Positions 11,048 to 23,100 of a stretch of 64,000 bases of DNA are shown here, piece by piece. A program made the position numbers and the translations under genes. Within the stretch, counting starts at the first letter, position 1. Every line of letters begins with the position of its first letter. The notes beneath the pieces were generated by a model. That model searched no databases. It saw only the letters and a list, made by a program, of their open reading frames with translations, and was not told the origin of the DNA. The DNA comes from Vicia villosa (lineage: Eukaryota > Streptophyta > Magnoliopsida > Fabales > Fabaceae). The stretch lies in assembly GCF_029867415.1 (NCBI RefSeq), contig NC_081183.1, positions 54,882,336-54,946,335 on the forward strand, written 5' to 3'.

Positions 11048-11796
11048 TTTTTTAAATTAGTGTTATTCTATAAAATAATTAATTTATCAAGGTGGTTAAT
11101 AAGTAAACTAATTAATAAATAATAATTTAATTAAATTAATAATAAATTAATAAAAAACACACTAACCCACTAATTAACTTTTTTCTCCAACGTCTCTCTC
11201 CTATTTATTTTTAGTTAATTAATTAATTAAAATAAAATAATGTGATTTTCTTATAATTATTATAATTAAAAAAATACTCATTAACTAAATCTTTTAATTA
11301 ATCAATTTGATTAAAGAAATTGAAACATAAATATTTATTTATAACCACGTGTTCTTATGTAGTGTTGTCGTTGAAATTGTTATTAAACCAATGTTTTTAA
11401 ACCAACTCTGAAAAAGCGGTTTCCATAATAAAAATGATCTCAAGAAGAAATATAAAGTATTATTTTTTTTTGTTAACCTTGAGGGTTTAGGTTTGGTTCC
11501 CGTCTATATATCGGTTCTTCCGTTTTTAACATATTTGATTTGTTTTCCTTTTTAAATTTATTTTATTTTATTTTATTATAAACTATTCATTCGAATAACA
11601 TTATTCGGATGGTGTGTCCGGAGAACAGTATTCGACATATTTTTAGTGTATTTAGGTGTGATATATTGAATTGAATTATTGTGACGAAATGAAAGGGACA
11701 ATTTCTAAAATTTTGATAGAAAAAATGATATAAGATGCAATGAGTCACCCATCGTTTATTATTCTATTTTTCTAAAACTATGCATGACAATCTCGT
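11048..11796. other. AT-rich spacer
   Basis: No gene or clear repeat recognised. It probably contains the body of the Helitron whose 3' end lies at 11819, but the 5' TC end could not be fixed. Confidence 0.3.
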
Positions 11797-11819
11797 GCAT
11801 CGCACGGGCAAACGTCTAG
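11792..11819 (+). mobile_element. Helitron-type 3' terminus
   Basis: A short hairpin (CTCGTGCATCGCACGGG, stem CGTGC/GCACG) is followed after a few bases by CTAG and then T. Hairpin plus CTRR is the standard Helitron 3' end, and insertion before T fits the A^T target preference. The matching 5' end was not located. Confidence 0.55.
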
Positions 11820-13060
11820 TTTAATATAACTATATAATAGTCACAATCCTTAATACAACTATATATTATTATTATTATATATTTATATTAATCATTTTAA
11901 TTAATACGAAATTACATTAATTTATTTATTTTTTATTATTTTTAAAACAACCATATATGTTTGTAGCAAATATTTATCAAATAAATATAACTATATTCAC
12001 GGTATAAAGTAATATGGGTGTTAGGTCTAGAAAATAGTGGAGAAGATTTAAATTAATAAATATTTATGACTCTTAATATAACATAAAGAATATTTGTGAC
12101 TCTTAATATAACATATACAATTAAATAAATACTTAAAGAATATTCAAATACATAAACAAAAATTTAAATTAAAATTTATGATGATTAATTTAATTGATTG
12201 TAACTGATTTATATTTATTTTATTTTATGATTCAATTAATGGATAAGATTAATTTTCGATCTAATGAATTTTGATTACCAACTAAATAATTTTAATAGAG
12301 TTTTTTAACATAAAGTAATTTTATTGCTAGTGTTTTGTATTTTTTAATTAATTATTAATGTACAAATTAAAGCCTATAAAAATATTTTTCGAATTACTAA
12401 ATAACTATATTAATAGTTAAATAATATATACTCATGGTCATTATCTTTAAAATGAAACAAATATTTTTTCTATTATATTATTATTATTATATATTTTTTA
12501 TCATAAAATATTTTATCAATACTTTTTATTAATATAATTATTTGTTATTATTGTAAATAATTAACACCTTCGATAAAATTAATAATATGACTCTATATTT
12601 ATTGAAAAAATATTTTCTACCACTATATCTTCTTGTATTCAAAAAATAAAAAATGATATATTTTTATATAAATTATAATTTTTATTATAATTATATAATA
12701 CTAAAAAGTTTAATATAACTATATAATAGTCACAATCCTTAATATAACTATATATTAGTATTATATATTTATATTAATAATTTTAGTTAATACGGAATTA
12801 TATTAATTTTTATTTTTATTTTTTTAATACAACCATATATATTAGTAGCAAATATTTATCAAATTAACATCACTATATTCACGTTTTAAATTAATAGTGG
12901 GTGTTAGGTAAGAAAAGAGTGTAGGAGATTTAAATTAATAAATATTTATGACTCTTAATATATCATAAAGAATATTAAAGAATATTTGTGACTCTTAATA
13001 TAACATATAGAATTAAATAAGTACTTAAAGAATATTAAAAGACATAAACAATAGAGTAAT
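11820..13060. repeat. Pair of about 0.35-kb AT-rich direct repeats
   Basis: The block starting TTTAATATAACTATATAATA at 11820 (to about 12160) recurs at about 12709-13050 with small changes: the shared order is TCACAATCCTTAATA, CAACCATATAT, ATTCACG, GGTGTTAGGT, GACTCTTAATAT and repeated AAAGAATATT. The 550 bp between them is AT-rich with no gene. The first copy begins exactly after the Helitron CTAG. Confidence 0.65.
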
Positions 13061-13083
13061 ATTTATAATAATGTTATAAAAAT

Positions 13084-14970
13084 TTGTTGAAAAAACTCAT
13101 AGCAAATATAGCAAATATGGGAGTCCGTCATGTGTTAGGAACCGGAAAATATCTAGGCTTACCCTCTATGATTGGGAGAAGTAAGAAGGCTACTTTTGGG
13201 TACATTAAGGATCGTATCTGGAATAGGATTAACTCTTGGAAAGGGAGATCTCTTTCAAAAGCAGGCAAAGAAATTATGATCAAATCTGTCCTCCAAGCTA
13301 TACCATCGTACATTATGAGTTTGTTTATTCTTCCGGAGGCGGTTATTCAGGATATTGAAAAGATGTTGAATGCGTTTTGGTGGGGAGGTGGGAAGGAAGG
13401 TGGAGGTATTCGTTGGATGTCATGGGATAGATTAGCGTGCTCTAAAGAAGAAGGAGGTTTAGGATTTCGAGATTTTAAAGCTTTTAACATGGCCATGGTC
13501 GCAAAACAAGGTTGGTCCTTACTATCGAAGCCAGATACTCTTGTCTCTAGAATTCTCAAAGCAAGGTATTTTCCAAATAACTCTTTCTTTGATTCTTCCC
13601 TTGGTTATAATCCGAGCTTTGTTTGGAGGAGTATATGGAAATCTCGTGAGGTTCTAACTCTAGGATGCAGGTGGAGTATTGGGGATGGTAGTCAGATAAA
13701 TATTATGCAGGATCCGTGGTTTCGTGGTAGCATTGAAGGTACTTTAAGGGGGCCGCAGAAACAGGAGGTTTACCATATGTCTGTTAATAATCTTATGCAG
13801 GCTAATGTGAAGCAATGGGATGTTGACATTGTTAGAAATCTCTTCGATGCGTCGGATATGGAAAAAATTCTTCAGGTTCCTTTGTTTGAAGAAGTTACAA
13901 GAGATAAATTAATTTGGAAGGAGGAACAGGATGGTGTCTATAGTGTGCGAACGGGTTATAAACTTTGGCACAACATGGCTAGAAGTAAGGAGGTGGTGGT
14001 AAGTTCAGAGAATTGGGGGAATGTTTGGAAGATCAAAGCTCCTCCTAGAGTCAAGCACCTTATTTGGCGAATTTGCAAAGGTTGCCTCCCTACTCGCGAA
14101 AAACTAAGGAACCGCTTTGTGGAGTGCCCGCTTGACTGCCAGTTTTGTGCTTGCACAATCGAGAACGAGTGGCATCTTTTTCTGAATTGTTCTGTTACTA
14201 ATCAGTGTTGGAGGGCAGCAGGTTTGTCTCACCTTATAGATTCTCGTCTAAATTCCTTTCAGGATATTAAATCTCTTATTTTTGATATCTGTTCGAAGGA
14301 AAGCAAAGAAGTTTCAGGAAGATTTGCTGTTATGTTAGATGTTCTTTGGAAAAACAGGAATGATTATGTTTGGCATAATGAGCAAGAAGAAGCGTCAACT
14401 TTGGGATTAAAAGCGACTTATTTATGGAATGAATTGTTTCAAGCCCAAGAGCGATTGACTGATAATGCTCGTCCCAATCATACTTTAAATTGGAGTCCAC
14501 CTCCGGTCGGTTGGCTTAAGTGTAACGTTGATGCGGCTTTTAATAATAATAACGGTACTACCAACAGGGGGTGGTGTGTGCGTAATCACTTTGGCAACTT
14601 TATATATGCAGGTATAGCATGGGATCCAGGAACTCTGTCCGTCATTGAAGCCGAAGCATTGGCTCTTAAAGAAGCTATCCTTGTTGCTATATCCTCGAAT
14701 TTGGAGTTTGTACTTTTCGAAAGTGATTCCCAAATTGTTACACAAGCTGTCCTATCAAATAAAAAGGGTGACTCTGAATTTTGTATTATTATTGAATCAA
14801 TTTGTAGTTTATTACAGTCCTTCCCAAACTTTGAGGTAAAGTTTGTCAAACGTCAAGCGAATTTGGTTGCTCATTCCCTTGCGAGGGTGGCCAATTCATG
14901 GGCTCGACGTAGTTTATTGAGTTCGATTCCTCTTTGTATTGAACATCTTTTGATTAATGAAAGTCATTGA
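13084..14970 (+). pseudogene. LINE ORF2 C-terminal fragment: RT thumb, zf-RVT, RNase H
   Basis: An open 628-codon frame opened at TTG; the first Met codons are incidental. Residues 1-130 match the region after the L1 reverse transcriptase (GKYLGLPS, AGKEIMIKSVLQAIP). A zf-RVT zinc-binding domain lies at about 315-385 (APPRVKHLIWR, CQFC, HLFLNC). An RNase H of the plant RVT_3 type follows at about 478-610: Asp in CNVDAAF, Glu in IEAEALAL, Asp in FESDSQIV and a terminal AHSLARV. Endonuclease and the RT active site are missing, so it cannot retrotranspose. The frame shows no internal stop, so the insertion may be fairly young. Confidence 0.9.
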
Positions 14971-14994
14971 GTTTGTTTTGTTCAAAAAAAAAAA
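13084..14994 (+). mobile_element. 5'-truncated L1-type LINE
   Basis: Contains only the C-terminal part of a plant L1 ORF2 and ends in an 11-base poly-A run (14984-14994) 13 bp after the stop. The 5' junction lies near 13060-13110, where AT-rich sequence gives way to coding sequence. Target duplications were not identified. Confidence 0.85.
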
Positions 14995-16500
14995 TTGCAA
15001 TGAGGAATGATGATATTAAATTGCTTGATGGTTTTTCGTATGATTTGTGTATATTGGCGACATAAAATAAGAGATATTTGGTCTATATCTTAGTTTTTTT
15101 TTTAACTTATCTTTGATCTTATTTTTGATCTATTGGTTATTTTGTGTTAGTAGTAATATAAGTAATTTCTAACAATAGTTATTTTCTTTTATTTTATCAT
15201 TTATATTGTCATTTACGTTACCATTAAATGTTTAATATACAAAATTTTTTTCTTTATTCTTTGATTCTATTTACATATACATTTTAAAATTATGTATACA
15301 TTTTTAATTTATAATATCTTATTACATTCTATATTTTTTTTGTTAGTTTAATTCTTTTGTGAGGAGAGATTAAATTGCACCATAAATTATACATTTTTTT
15401 TAATCTATGACATTATTGTAATTTAATAGTTATAAATGATCATTTAATAATTGAAACGATTCTTTAAAAAAAATATTATTCAATTTTTGGTCATAAATAA
15501 ATTACATTTTATTTGACCCAGAAGTTATTTAACAAAGAAATTTTATTATTTTTTAAAATAGAAGCATAGTTTAAAATATTATTCTAATTGTTACTTGGAT
15601 TATAAAATTTTGACCGGAATGTAACATTTATTTAAATGTGGTTTGAAAAAAAAAGACATGTGCGTCCTTTTTAATTGACAATGAGATTTGCAAATTGTAG
15701 CACATAATTTAATATTTTTATAATTATTTTATTTTATTTTATTTACTTTCATAGAATAAAAAGTATATTGTCTCTCCATTTATTTCTAATTACTAACCAT
15801 TTAATGATTGAATTTAACACATATTTATGTAACATTATTGGTGCACTACGTATCATCATCAAGATATTTTTTTTTTAAATTACTAACAATTTAGTTTATC
15901 ATTATCTTCCATTAATAAAAAATAAAAACTTGACATTAAATATCAATAAATTAAAAATTTTAATTCAATAAAAAACTTATTTAGAATATTTAAAACACAA
16001 ATAAAAATCATTAAAACATAAAATCAAACCATTAATTTAAAATAATTATGTATGTTTTTTTTTGTTCTTTGAAAATAATCCCTTTTCAAACATTTTTATA
16101 TGATAACATAGAAGTGAATAAAAAATTGAGTTTCGTTTTTTTTTTATCATAAAAAAATATTATGTCATTATGAAATTTTAAAAACATCAATAATATCCTA
16201 TAAAACACATACTTATTTTTGAATAATTTATACGATATCTAAAATAAATAATATTTAATAACCCTTGTGATCTCACAGAACCGTTTTTGATCGTGAAGAA
16301 AAAACTAATAAATGCAATAAATTAGGAATTGATAGTGAAGAAAAAAATAATAAAAGCAATAAATTAGGAAAAGAGAAAAATAGAATATTAGAGAAATAAA
16401 TGGGAGATTTGTTAGAAAAGCGCTTATTTCGAAATCAACAGAAAAATGCATTCTTTGCATCAATTTACAAAATTAAATTGAATTACTCACTCAAAAATGG
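14995..16500. other. AT-rich intergenic DNA
   Basis: No coding sequence, tRNA or clear mobile element was recognised. Long A/T runs and short homopolymers dominate. Confidence 0.4.
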
Positions 16501-17475
16501 TAATTTTTTTTTGGAAGGTAAAAGTAATATATATTGAAGCTGGCATAAGAGATGTCATTATCCTATACAAACAGATGCTGCAGAAACAGCTCAAATATAC
16601 ACCAGTAACAAAATGACTATCCTATGCAAAACTAAAGTTACAATTAAAAATATAGTAGAAGTAACAGCCAAGAGGCAATACATAATGGCCACAAGCAACA
16701 CCATAACTGCAGAGCAAATCAACAAACCATAATCGAAGTAAAGCCGGAAGAATTCCTATTCCTACACCGATCACAGCAGCCCGACAAAATTGGAAAAATC
16801 AGCTCAGCCAAGAAGTGGAGATGCTGCTTCATGCTTATCCCCTTTCTTCGTGTTACTCATCTTACTGTAATAAATTGTCAGACCTTATATATATATATAG
16901 ATATATAACAATGCTTCAGACCTTCAGAACCACATATGTGTCCAATGATACCCTGTAAACATTGTGACAAAACAGTACAATAGTATTAGTATGACATTTA
17001 GATCCGGGGAAGTTTCAAAGATCTTTTGGGGTGAAGGACTCTGAATGGAATTTTATTTTGGGAGTTTGAGATGTAAGCATATAGTTTATGAATCTAAGTA
17101 GACGTGACAGAATTAAAATGCACACACTTACAGTGAGAACCGCAAAACTGAATCAACACGGTCACCACATATTCGCTCCCGAAAACGTGCTAATGAAGCG
17201 ACTGGGTTCTTCTGTCTTTCATTTTTCCATCCGCAGTTTGAGTGGTAGTAGAGGTGACTATTTAAAAAGAAGAAAGATAATACTTACATGTATTTGTAAG
17301 GAAGGGTGTGCGTCTGTGAGAGAGAGGGATAATAAGCTATGATTTCAAAAAATGTAAGCTATGATTTACTGCTATCCACCGTTGACACAGTACTGATATG
17401 CCTACCAACATCACCACACCTGAAACAACAAATCTTAAATAAAAAAATTGAAGCAATTTGAAACTAAATAACGAA
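16501..17475. other. Unassigned flank of the nested retrotransposon
   Basis: More balanced composition than the sequence to its left. A T-run followed by GGAAGGTAAAAGTAATATAT (about 16508-16540) resembles the 3' tail of an L1 LINE on the minus strand, but no LINE coding follows. Near 17370-17420, minus strand, TTTGTTTCAG followed by a short open stretch looks like a splice acceptor and terminal exon. The continuation of this locus lies at 47434. Confidence 0.25.
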
Positions 17476-20096
17476 TGTAATACCCTACCAATATGTGTCT
17501 AGAATCATATTAGCAGAATACTAATAGGTGGTACTGAGTACATACAAAAGTCAGGAATAATAAAATAAGATGTATACATTTCAAAATCATCTCGAAGATG
17601 GATACAATTGATATGTCTACACAATGATAATAATACACAGCGGAAGAAAAGATCAGGCACAGTCTTCACGGCATCCGGTCAAAAGCTCTTGATCCAAGCA
17701 TCTAGCAAAACTCGATCTTGCACAGTACCTAAAAAAAATAATAAGATGAATGGGGTGAGATTACTAAATCTCAGTGAGTTCCCCTATCTTATGGGTTCTC
17801 TCAGCTCTATAGGGTACATACATAAACTACAGATCCATCTCAAATCCTAAAGTTTCCTCACTATCCAGTACAGGAAAGCATGTCAACTCGTAGCACCACG
17901 ATTGAATGTCCACTGACCATCCGATTAGATATTCTGAGAACATATCACATGTTCGGATATTTGGTACATGTTTCCTCCAGAATAGTTCTTCCGGGTTTAC
18001 CTGCCAACCTTCTGTCGGGAGCTACCCTCAAGGTCTGGTCTTCCGGGTTTACCTGCCTATCTGCCCTCGAAACAAGACCCCAAAACATACCTTTTCAATC
18101 TACATGGTAAGTAACTCATATGACTATAGAGAACCATGGATTCGACATTGAATCGCATCACACGATTCAACTCCTCCAATATCCCAGGGCCCGAATCTCA
18201 CATAGAAATACACCCTCAAGGAGATGACAAAAGGAGAAGGTGTGGCCCACATCTCCGGGAGTTCATCCCCGAAGAATAGCTCCTGAACTACGGAGCACGG
18301 CCCATTCCTGAGATCACACACTCGAGGAATGCCTGCAATATATGTGGCACAGGGGCATCCTTGGAAATACTTCGCAAGAAATATCCAACATATATGTAAC
18401 ATGCCTACTCGCAGTTACTATCCTTATGTCTGTTCTCTAACCCCTCATCTCATACTTACTACACCATTAGAGTGTAGGATTTTCGAAAGTAGTCGCTTGA
18501 TAGGAAAAGGAATATCAGGTTAACATCCATTCATATCTCTTGGTTTAGGTATCCTAAGGTTCACCTTACCATATCCATATTTAGTTAATCGACGTACACA
18601 AGTTACACAAATTGTAAGACCTCCTCGCCTCTTGGTTCACATGCTTAGCTTCACAAGCTATAAGACCTCAACATCTTGGTGTACATAGATAACTTTGATT
18701 TTCATTACCACTCATTCCATGATCCTCATAACCCAGTTGAAGGAACATTTATGCACCAAGACATTTAGAATGATTAACAATACAATTATCCAAGCACTAT
18801 CGTTTAGTAACCACGATACAAGAATATTCACATGGATTTAATTAGTACTTAAAAGTATGACAATGTTGTGTAAGCTTAAGCATCTTGTAGCCCTTTCCCC
18901 TAGCTTTCCAATGCCTCCGACGGCGCCCAATTCTGAGTTACGGAACTCTACTTATGGTCGAAACAGTAAAAGGATGAATTTCTGTCAGGTGCAATCGATT
19001 TGCATTGGTGTGCAATCGATTACTCACTGAACCAGAAGCGCAGAATGCCAGTTTTTCATAGTGCAATCGATTGCTTGACCCCTGCAATCGATTGCTTACT
19101 GAACCAGAAGCAAAAATCACATTTTTCTTGCATAAAACCAGTTCCAAAAGAGTTCTAACTCATCCATAGGTTCCCCAACAATCCAAATTCGAACCCCATC
19201 CTATTTCAACATTCCATATCATACAATTGCATCAAAAGAACAGATATTTGACCGATTAAATCATCATGCAAGACATTAATAACAGTCTAAACCCTTAATC
19301 ATGGAAAGTTCCCAAATCCTACCCCAAGTTCCTAACTAATGGAACTCACCTGATAAGATGTTCTAATTCTGCTTCCGATCGCTTGTGCTGCTCCAAAGCC
19401 CGATAATTCGCACGCAGATTTTCTGCATAATTCAGCTTCAGACCCCCAACTCTAAACACACATTCCAACCTCATAACTAACATCCAACTAACAAAATTAG
19501 TGTCTAAAATTAAGGGAATTTTGTGTAGATTCCAGAAAATCAAGATTCGCATCGATACGAGTTACAGAGAAAAAGTTATCACCTGTTTAGTAGAGGCTGG
19601 TCATGAAATCCGAATTTTTGCACCCTTCATCAATTTCTTAGAACACCCATTCAAGCTTCTTAGTTCACAAACCCTAACTCTTTTGAAGTATAGATGGAGA
19701 TGAATATTGATGATCCCTTAAATCTCTTGGTAGAAATCCACTTTTATGATAGCTTGCTTCACTTGGATGATGAAGATCTTTCAAGGATTCACACATGCAA
19801 CCCACTTGATCAAGCAAGATGAACTCTACCTCCCTCTCCTTCCCATTCACGTTTCCTCTCTACTTCTCTCTCACAATTCTGATTTTTTTGTAACAAATGA
19901 ATGATACCAAGTTATTCTACCAAACAACCCCTTACTACACTTATTCAAGTGGAATTGACCACCTTGCCCTTTAACTATGTGTAAACTACAAGTTTGCCAT
20001 TTGGTCCAATTTCAACTAACTTCTTTGATTCCAACCAATCTTCCCTTAACAACTTATAATATATACACTTATGCTTAGACAATTAGGAATGTTACC
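17476..20096 (-). repeat. 3' LTR of the LARD-like element
   Basis: In plus orientation it begins TGTAATACCC and ends ATGTTAC, so in element orientation it starts TGTAAC-like and ends TTACA. The last base pair is altered compared with the right LTR (GTTACC against GTTACA). Several short ORFs in it are not conserved-looking proteins. A cluster of the palindrome GCAATCGATTGC and variants lies at 18990-19095. Confidence 0.9.
18989..19096. promoter_or_regulatory. Cluster of GCAATCGATTGC-type palindromes in the LTR
   Basis: Four copies of TGCAATCGATT(G/T/A) in about 105 bp, separated by two copies of CACTGAACCAGAAGC or close variants. The right LTR has the same cluster (about 46320-46432) with several point changes. 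Role unknown. Confidence 0.5.
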
Positions 20097-20111
20097 CTCC
20101 CCCCCCCCCCC
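20097..20111 (-). other. Polypurine tract of the LARD-like element
   Basis: On the minus strand this reads a run of 13 G, then A, then G, directly before the 3' LTR. It would prime plus-strand DNA synthesis. Confidence 0.75.
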
Positions 20112-20684
20112 TTAAATAGAATTCGCCCTCGAATTCCTTCCAGTTATCACGAAGACAAATTCTCACATCTTCTTCTAACGAGGGAATGAATCATTTCTAA
20201 AATTCCTCCTTTGGATAACTACGCGATTTCACGTGGAAGATACTCCATCCAAAGAAACACAATCCACCAATACACTTCAATTTGCGTCTATCCCGTAACC
20301 TCTTACTCATTTACGTCGTTGGTTTCTTATATCTTTTCTGTTGGTTCCTTGATTTGCCTCCAACATAAGGAATCCCTGCTACAACTTTCACATCTAGCAA
20401 CGATATTCCAGATTCGAAGCTACACGAATCTATATGGAGTCACACATGTGTCTGCTAAGTCCTTGGGTCTTGACTTCCAATTCCCAAATGCTTAGGAGGA
20501 TTGGTTCCAAGTTCACCTTCATTGTACAATAACAACTTTCCTACTTCGATCCTCTATTTGATTTTGGGTCAGAACAACTGACACCAAAGTTCCACAAGAG
20601 CGTAAAATTCCTGTAACCATCCATCTTGATAGCTAACTATTTCACACAAGGTCCCGCCAATGAAGAGAGAACTCTAAAGGTTGA
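20112..20684 (-). other. LARD-like element, 3' internal segment
   Basis: Noncoding by eye on the minus strand; no gag-pol motif. It ends at the GTTGA target site (20680-20684) of the Ogre insertion and resumes at 41982. Confidence 0.6.
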
Positions 20685-21220
20685 TGTTATACCCCAAAAT
20701 TTGCCCGCATCTTTTTTCAAGAAAACTCCAATCTAAAAATTAAGAGTCTCATATAATCATGGATTTTTATTTCAGTAAATATCCTGACATGTGAAATACT
20801 TAGTTTTTAGAATTTTTCTTATACAGTATTTTGGCTTGCAGTTGAATTTATTCTTACGCAAACGCCAAATACTGTTTATTACTTCACACATGCTATTTAT
20901 TTAATTACAGATAAATAGTACTGACACAATTGGTACAGAGTTAAATCTTTTGCAGGCGCAGAATCAGGAAACTCAGACTGTACTGGTAACAAGTAGATTA
21001 TTATTATCTTTTGTTTCCCATTAATTTTTGTACTATATTCCATTATTTTCAAAATCTTTTCAAATCTCTTTTTTCAAAAAATCAAATCCTAACTTTATTC
21101 TATACATCTCTCTTTTTCCCAACACTATCATACACTTTCTTTCAAATCTTACTTCCACTCAAATTTTCCTTTTGTACGGAATCACTTCATTCCCCAACGT
21201 CTCTATCCTTATTTCCATTC

Positions 21221-21228
21221 TATAAATA
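21221..21228 (+). promoter_or_regulatory. TATA box 1 of the 5' LTR
   Basis: TATAAATA about 95 bp upstream of the 55-codon ORF start. Identical in the 3' LTR (37835-37842). It would place transcript starts near 21250, giving a short leader for the small ORF. Confidence 0.5.
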
Positions 21229-21319
21229 CCTCTCATTTTTCCATAAAAATCTCACATCAAATTCTAACTCATCTCTCAAATTTCTACTTCATATCCATCC
21301 TTTCTTCTTCCCCGACAAA

Positions 21320-21487
21320 ATGGCGAAGTGGTGGGAAACGTGTTTTCTTATGGTCATCACCATTGCTACGGTGATCATGTCTTTCTTCTGTCTACATAGC
21401 CCGGAACACTGTGGACCTGGGATGCTTGCACTCCCAATCATCTACATGTTATTATTTGTAGCTTGGGTTATTAATCGTCATTCTTAA
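21320..21487 (+). CDS. Small LTR-encoded membrane peptide, 55 aa (unrecognised)
   Basis: ATG in a strong plant start context (ACAAAATGGCG), 55 codons, stop TAA. Two hydrophobic segments are visible: about residues 9-26 (CFLMVITIATVIMSF) and 36-52 (LALPIIYMLLFVAWV), joined by a polar loop with Cys, His and Pro (HSPEHCGPG). The start is MAKWWE and the tail NRHS. No signal-peptide cleavage site is evident, so a small two-pass membrane protein is predicted. The copy in the 3' LTR (37934-38101) encodes the same peptide. No ORF of this kind is part of the known Ogre gene set as I know it. It could be a chance ORF, a captured gene fragment or a real accessory gene. Confidence 0.45.
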   Translation: MAKWWETCFLMVITIATVIMSFFCLHSPEHCGPGMLALPIIYMLLFVAWVINRHS

Positions 21488-21804
21488 AGTTTGCCGTATT
21501 TCTTATTTCTTAAATGTACCGTTTATTCGTCGTACTGTTCAATATAGTATGTAATATTTGTACTGTCAGTATTAAATGTTGTACTATTTGTCATAATGTT
21601 GCTTAATTATTCAAATAATATTTTGTGTGTTTTCTGCCAGTCAAATATTCATTTTTCTGTGCATTAAATGATTTTCAGGGTTATTATCGGTAATTTTGCT
21701 CGCGTACAGTAAATATTAGTTATTTATTATGTCTGTGTTTTTAACAAGTCATGTAAATAAACTTTAATTTTTCACATAAAACAAAAAACAACAAAAAAGA
21801 AAAT

Positions 21805-22545
21805 TAACTTTGACTGTTGATTTTTCACTCTAACTGCTACATTAATACCTGAATAGTCAGTTGACAGTCAAACTGCTGGCAGTACAATTCTCAGTGTTTT
21901 GTACCATCAATCAAATCAATCTTTTACAATTCAAAATTCCAAGATTTTTGTCCTAGAAGTCTTCTGAATATCACATAATTAGCAGACTCAACACTGCACA
22001 AAAATCAGGTACGCTTAACTGTCTCCTACACAAACAGTCCCTGACTAGGGTTTTCTTGTTTTTACAGGAGAAACAAGTTTTTGAGACCTCAAATGGATTT
22101 CATGGACATCCATATATCTCAAAGTACCATCACACAAATTTTCAGACTTCAATTCACTCAGACGCACCGTCAGCAGCTCAAACAGTCAACAGACGACCCG
22201 TTTGACCAAAAAAGTCAACAGACAGTCAAAAATGAAATTTTTTGTCAACATCCATATTTTGTCAAAAGATTCATCATTTGATCATTGGATGATCATAATT
22301 CATCAAGGAAAGATCAAAAATCAACAAAACCCTAAGATTCAAAATTAGGGTTTTCTCTTAAAAAGTCAACTGAACTTTGACTGGCCATAACTCTCTCATC
22401 CTTCATCCAAAAAATTCAAACCAAAGCTCATTTTGAAGGAAATTCAATTATCTTTCAAATGCAATTGATCCCATGGTCAGTACATTCACCATTTGAAAAA
22501 TATGAACAAAGACATTACAGGTCATTTTCAAAGTCAACAAAAAGA
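21805..22545 (+). promoter_or_regulatory. W-box-like (TTGAC/GTCAA) cluster in the Ogre LTR
   Basis: By hand I count at least 12 TTGAC/GTCAA cores in about 740 bp, including TTTGACC and repeated AGTCAACAGACAGTCAAA-type runs. WRKY factors bind TTGAC(C/T). The block lies upstream of TATA box 2 and is repeated in the 3' LTR (about 38420-39160). Confidence 0.4.
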
Positions 22546-23092
22546 CACTTTTTTCAAAAGGACACACAAGGAGCATCAAAAATCATTTTGACATGAGACC
22601 AAAGACATTGGTTAGAGGACTCTTTGAGGTTTCCAAAAAGTGCAAGATCTCCTTCATATGACAAAAATTGAGGGATTTACACCTTGTTGAAGTTGGCTAA
22701 ATTTTAGGAAAATGCATAAAACCAACATTGCTCAAAAATGTATTTTTTCCAAATGGGGCCAAGTTTTCATGGTTCAAACATGTTTGCCATGATATTATGG
22801 GCATCCCACGACCAAGACAAAGCCCACACCATTTTTATCCATTTTTGGCTTAATTTTATCTTATTTTAAGATTAAATGAAAAAAGAAAATGGAAGGATAA
22901 TGGATAGCTTAGTTTCTAAGCATGAGTCATCCAAGAATCTTCAATTTTCTGCAGAAGATTGAGGTACAAGGCAAGAGCATTGAAGAGAAGCAAGACTTGG
23001 TCAACAATTCAAAGGTTTTAATATAAAAAAATCAAGAATTCAACAAAGGCAACTAAAGGCTTCTTGGCTTCAATTCTAAGCACAACATAACC

Positions 23093-23100
23093 TATATAAA
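23093..23100 (+). promoter_or_regulatory. TATA box 2 of the 5' LTR
   Basis: TATATAAA, a near-ideal plant TATA box, present at 39709-39716 in the 3' LTR and inverted at 63952-63959 in the third LTR. It is the better candidate for the genomic RNA promoter, with U3 to its left and R beginning near 23125. Confidence 0.55.

Noticed and set aside
17088..17342. 84-codon plus-strand ORF
   Set aside because: No domain, no close promoter, and basic low-complexity composition; probably chance.
17880..18402. Overlapping ORFs of 76-92 codons in the LARD LTR (also at 45212-45746)
   Set aside because: They occur on both strands of the same LTR, show no family features, and differ between the two LTRs in ways that do not favour codons.
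21011..21319. N-terminal extension of the LTR ORF to 158 codons
   Set aside because: The frame opens at TTG, has no ATG before 21320, and is a T/C-rich low-complexity stretch containing the TATA box.
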